Source: Meiothermus sp. (GTDB lineage: Bacteria; Deinococcota; Deinococci; Deinococcales; Thermaceae). Taken from it: DNA of 64,000 nucleotides. Below, in pieces: positions 62,472 through 64,000 of this stretch; positions within the stretch are counted from its first letter, which is position 1; each line of letters opens with the position of its first letter. The notes under the pieces are model-generated. The model was not told where the DNA came from and did not search any database. It was given only the letters and a program-made list of their open reading frames with translations. The stretch is from positions 311,803-375,802 of the forward strand of contig NZ_BPIJ01000002.1 of assembly GCF_026004055.1 (NCBI RefSeq), given 5' to 3'. A program made the position numbers and the translations under genes.

Positions 62472-63863
62472 ATGCCCAAAGAAGTGGTGTTGCCCGAACT
62501 TGCAGAATCTGTGGTGGAAGGTGAGATTCTCCGCTGGCTGGTCAACGAGGGGGAACCCCTCAAAAAAGACCAGCCCTTCGTGGAGGTGATGACCGACAAA
62601 GTCACGGTGGAACTCCCCAGCCCCTACGAGGGCGTGCTCCTGCAAAAGCTGGTGAAGGAAGGGGACGTGGTACCTGTCCATGCGCCCATCGCCTTGGTAG
62701 CCGAACCGGGAGAAGTAACCGCCCCCATCTCGGACCAAAAACCCGCCCCCGCGCCGAGCGTACAGGCCCAGGAGGAGCGCTCCATCGTGGAGCCGGGCAC
62801 GGTCGCCGAGGACGATGGCGCCAACCTCTCCTTGTTCAAGCCCGACAGCAAACCGGAGCAGGTGAAAAACCCCTTCGCCAAAGCAGCACCCCTCCAGGCC
62901 CCCCAGAGCACCGCCGTAGCCCAGCCCCGGCGGGTGGTGGCGGTACCGGCGGCCCGCAAGCTGGCCCGCGAGCTGGGCCTGGACATCGCCCAGGTGCCGG
63001 GCTCGGGGCCGGGGGGCCGGGTGCGGGTAGAGGACGTGCGGGCCTACGCCCAAGCCCAAAGCCAGGCTCGAGCGATCCCAGAACCTCAAGGCCCCAAACC
63101 ATCCACCCCCGGCTTCCCGCCCCCGGTACAGTACAAATCCCCCAAGGGCTACGAGAACCTCGAGACCCGCGTACCCCTGCGCGGCCTACGGCGGGCCATC
63201 GCGAGCCAGATGGTAGCCTCGCACCTCTACACCGTGCGCACCCTCTCGGTGGACGAGGCCGACCTGACCGAGCTGGTGGCCCTGCGCGAGCGGCTCAAGC
63301 CGGAAGCCGAGGCCCAGGGAGTCAAGCTCAGCTACCTGCCGTTTATTTTCAAGGCCATTGCAGTGGCGCTCAAGAAGTTCCCGGCCCTCAACAGCTCGCT
63401 CGACGAGGCCCGGCAGGAGGTGGTGCTCAAGCACTATATACACATCGGGATGGCGGTGGCCGCCGAGAACGGCCTGATTGTGCCGGTGGTTCGGGATGTA
63501 GACCGCAAAAGCCTGCTGCAGCTGGCCCGCGAAATCAACGACCTGGCCGAGCGGGCCCGCAGCGGCAAACTAGGCCCAGAGGAAGTGAGTGGCTCCACCT
63601 TCAGCGTGACCAACATCGGCTCCATCGGGGCCCTCTTCAGCTTCCCCATCATCAACGTGCCGGACGCGGCCATCCTGGGGGTACACTCCATCCAGAAGCG
63701 CCCGGTGGTGAACGAGCGTGACGAGATTGTGGTGCGCCACATGATGTACCTCTCGCTCTCCTTCGACCACCGGCTGGTCGACGGGGCCGAGGCCGCACGG
63801 TTCTGCAAGGAAGTGATCCGGCTCCTGGAAAAACCCGAGCGGCTCTTCCTGGAAGCGCTGTAG
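62472..63863 (+). CDS. Dihydrolipoamide acyltransferase E2
   Basis: The 463-residue E2 core subunit has one lipoyl domain (lipoyl-Lys43 in EVMTDKVTVELPSP), a long Pro/Ala linker, a peripheral-subunit-binding domain at about residues 155-190 (AARKLARELGLDIAQVPGSG), and a C-terminal catalytic domain with the HxxxDG motif (His433, Asp437 in FDHRLVDGAE). It transfers the acyl group to CoA. AGGGAGG lies six bases before the ATG, nine bases after the E1 beta stop. Confidence 0.95.
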   Translation: MPKEVVLPELAESVVEGEILRWLVNEGEPLKKDQPFVEVMTDKVTVELPSPYEGVLLQKLVKEGDVVPVHAPIALVAEPGEVTAPISDQKPAPAPSVQAQEERSIVEPGTVAEDDGANLSLFKPDSKPEQVKNPFAKAAPLQAPQSTAVAQPRRVVAVPAARKLARELGLDIAQVPGSGPGGRVRVEDVRAYAQAQSQARAIPEPQGPKPSTPGFPPPVQYKSPKGYENLETRVPLRGLRRAIASQMVASHLYTVRTLSVDEADLTELVALRERLKPEAEAQGVKLSYLPFIFKAIAVALKKFPALNSSLDEARQEVVLKHYIHIGMAVAAENGLIVPVVRDVDRKSLLQLAREINDLAERARSGKLGPEEVSGSTFSVTNIGSIGALFSFPIINVPDAAILGVHSIQKRPVVNERDEIVVRHMMYLSLSFDHRLVDGAEAARFCKEVIRLLEKPERLFLEAL

Positions 63864-63881
63864 TTTTTCATCAGGCAGATT

Positions 63882-63910
63882 TTGTTTTTCAACTGAGCAC
63901 TCACTAGAAT
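63882..63910 (+). promoter_or_regulatory. Possible internal promoter for E3
   Basis: TTGTTT (63882-63887) and TAGAAT (63905-63910) are 17 bp apart, nine bases before the E3 ATG. It could allow extra dihydrolipoamide dehydrogenase independent of the leader. Confidence 0.45.
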
Positions 63911-63919
63911 GGGGTGTCT

Positions 63920-64000
63920 ATGGCCACTATCTACGATGTAATTGTGATCGGAACCGGCCCTGGCGGCTACCACGCGGCCATCCGGGCGGCCCAACTGGGC
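63920..64000 (+). CDS. lpdA: Dihydrolipoamide dehydrogenase E3, 5' part
   Basis: Only 27 codons are in the window. They read [20 protein letters not shown] and onward, the FAD-binding GxGxxG motif that opens lipoamide dehydrogenases. It follows E2 by 56 bp and should re-oxidise the lipoyl group, passing electrons to NAD. The rest lies beyond the window edge. Confidence 0.88.
   Translation, partial: MATIYDVIVIGTGPGGYHAAIRAAQLG

Overview
The window looks like chromosomal DNA of a Meiothermus-like member of the Thermaceae (Deinococcota). This is inferred from high G+C, a striking excess of the hexamer CTCGAG, GTG and TTG starts, many probable leaderless genes with a TANNNT box 6-8 nt before the start codon, and the gene set: a Taq-type M32 carboxypeptidase, a Thermus-like maltose/trehalose cassette, a three-gene PntAB, a ComZ-like minor-pilin operon and a branched-chain 2-oxoacid dehydrogenase operon. 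The genus is an inference; no rRNA or tRNA gene was seen.

Layout. 1-4.3 kb: two unrecognised proteins and a repeat cluster. 4.3-8.0 kb: small ORF, methylglyoxal synthase, AlkA-type glycosylase, MoaC and an ABC-2 exporter. 8.1-8.9 kb: repeats and the SRP RNA. 8.9-11.0 kb: a 700-residue protein with a duplicated module. 11.5-17.8 kb: an Lpt-like envelope operon (two LptF/G permeases, LptD-like protein, lipoprotein). 18-26.9 kb: VOC epimerase, DedA, DoxX, SDR, OsmC, an AddA-like helicase-nuclease, an AbrB/Doc toxin-antitoxin pair joined to a class IV aminotransferase, and a lipoprotein. 27.0-28.7 kb: a composite repeat and a deoxyhypusine-synthase-like gene. 28.9-32.5 kb: four minor pilin genes. 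32.9-40.8 kb: truncated globin, era, dprA, a two-component system with a secreted Asn-Gly-rich protein, dus and ispH. 41-43 kb: repeats and an M32 carboxypeptidase. 43.1-48.9 kb: sugar ABC importer with a GH31 alpha-glucosidase. 49-49.9 kb: a second composite repeat. 49.9-52.7 kb: pntA1-pntA2-pntB. 52.9-59.3 kb: SDR, aldo/keto reductase, MFS carrier and a subtilase lipoprotein. 59.4-64 kb: RlmH, a repeat, a structured leader and the E1alpha-E1beta-E2-E3 operon, which runs off the window.

How the genes work together. The minor pilins and DprA fit natural transformation. The malE-malF-malG-GH31 operon imports and hydrolyses alpha-glucosides behind a strong promoter with a LacI-type operator. 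The 2-oxoacid dehydrogenase operon has a long leader with an intrinsic terminator and two covarying hairpins that share one seven-base loop.

The most unusual content is non-coding. Three families of small palindromic elements (here A, B and C) are nested in a reproducible order, and the window holds an uninterrupted C, a C+A and two C+B+A stages. A fourth, REP-like family (D) occurs twice. Separately, at least eight intergenic regions contain short degenerate tandem arrays with a strict seven-base period; one of them is split by the repeat elements.
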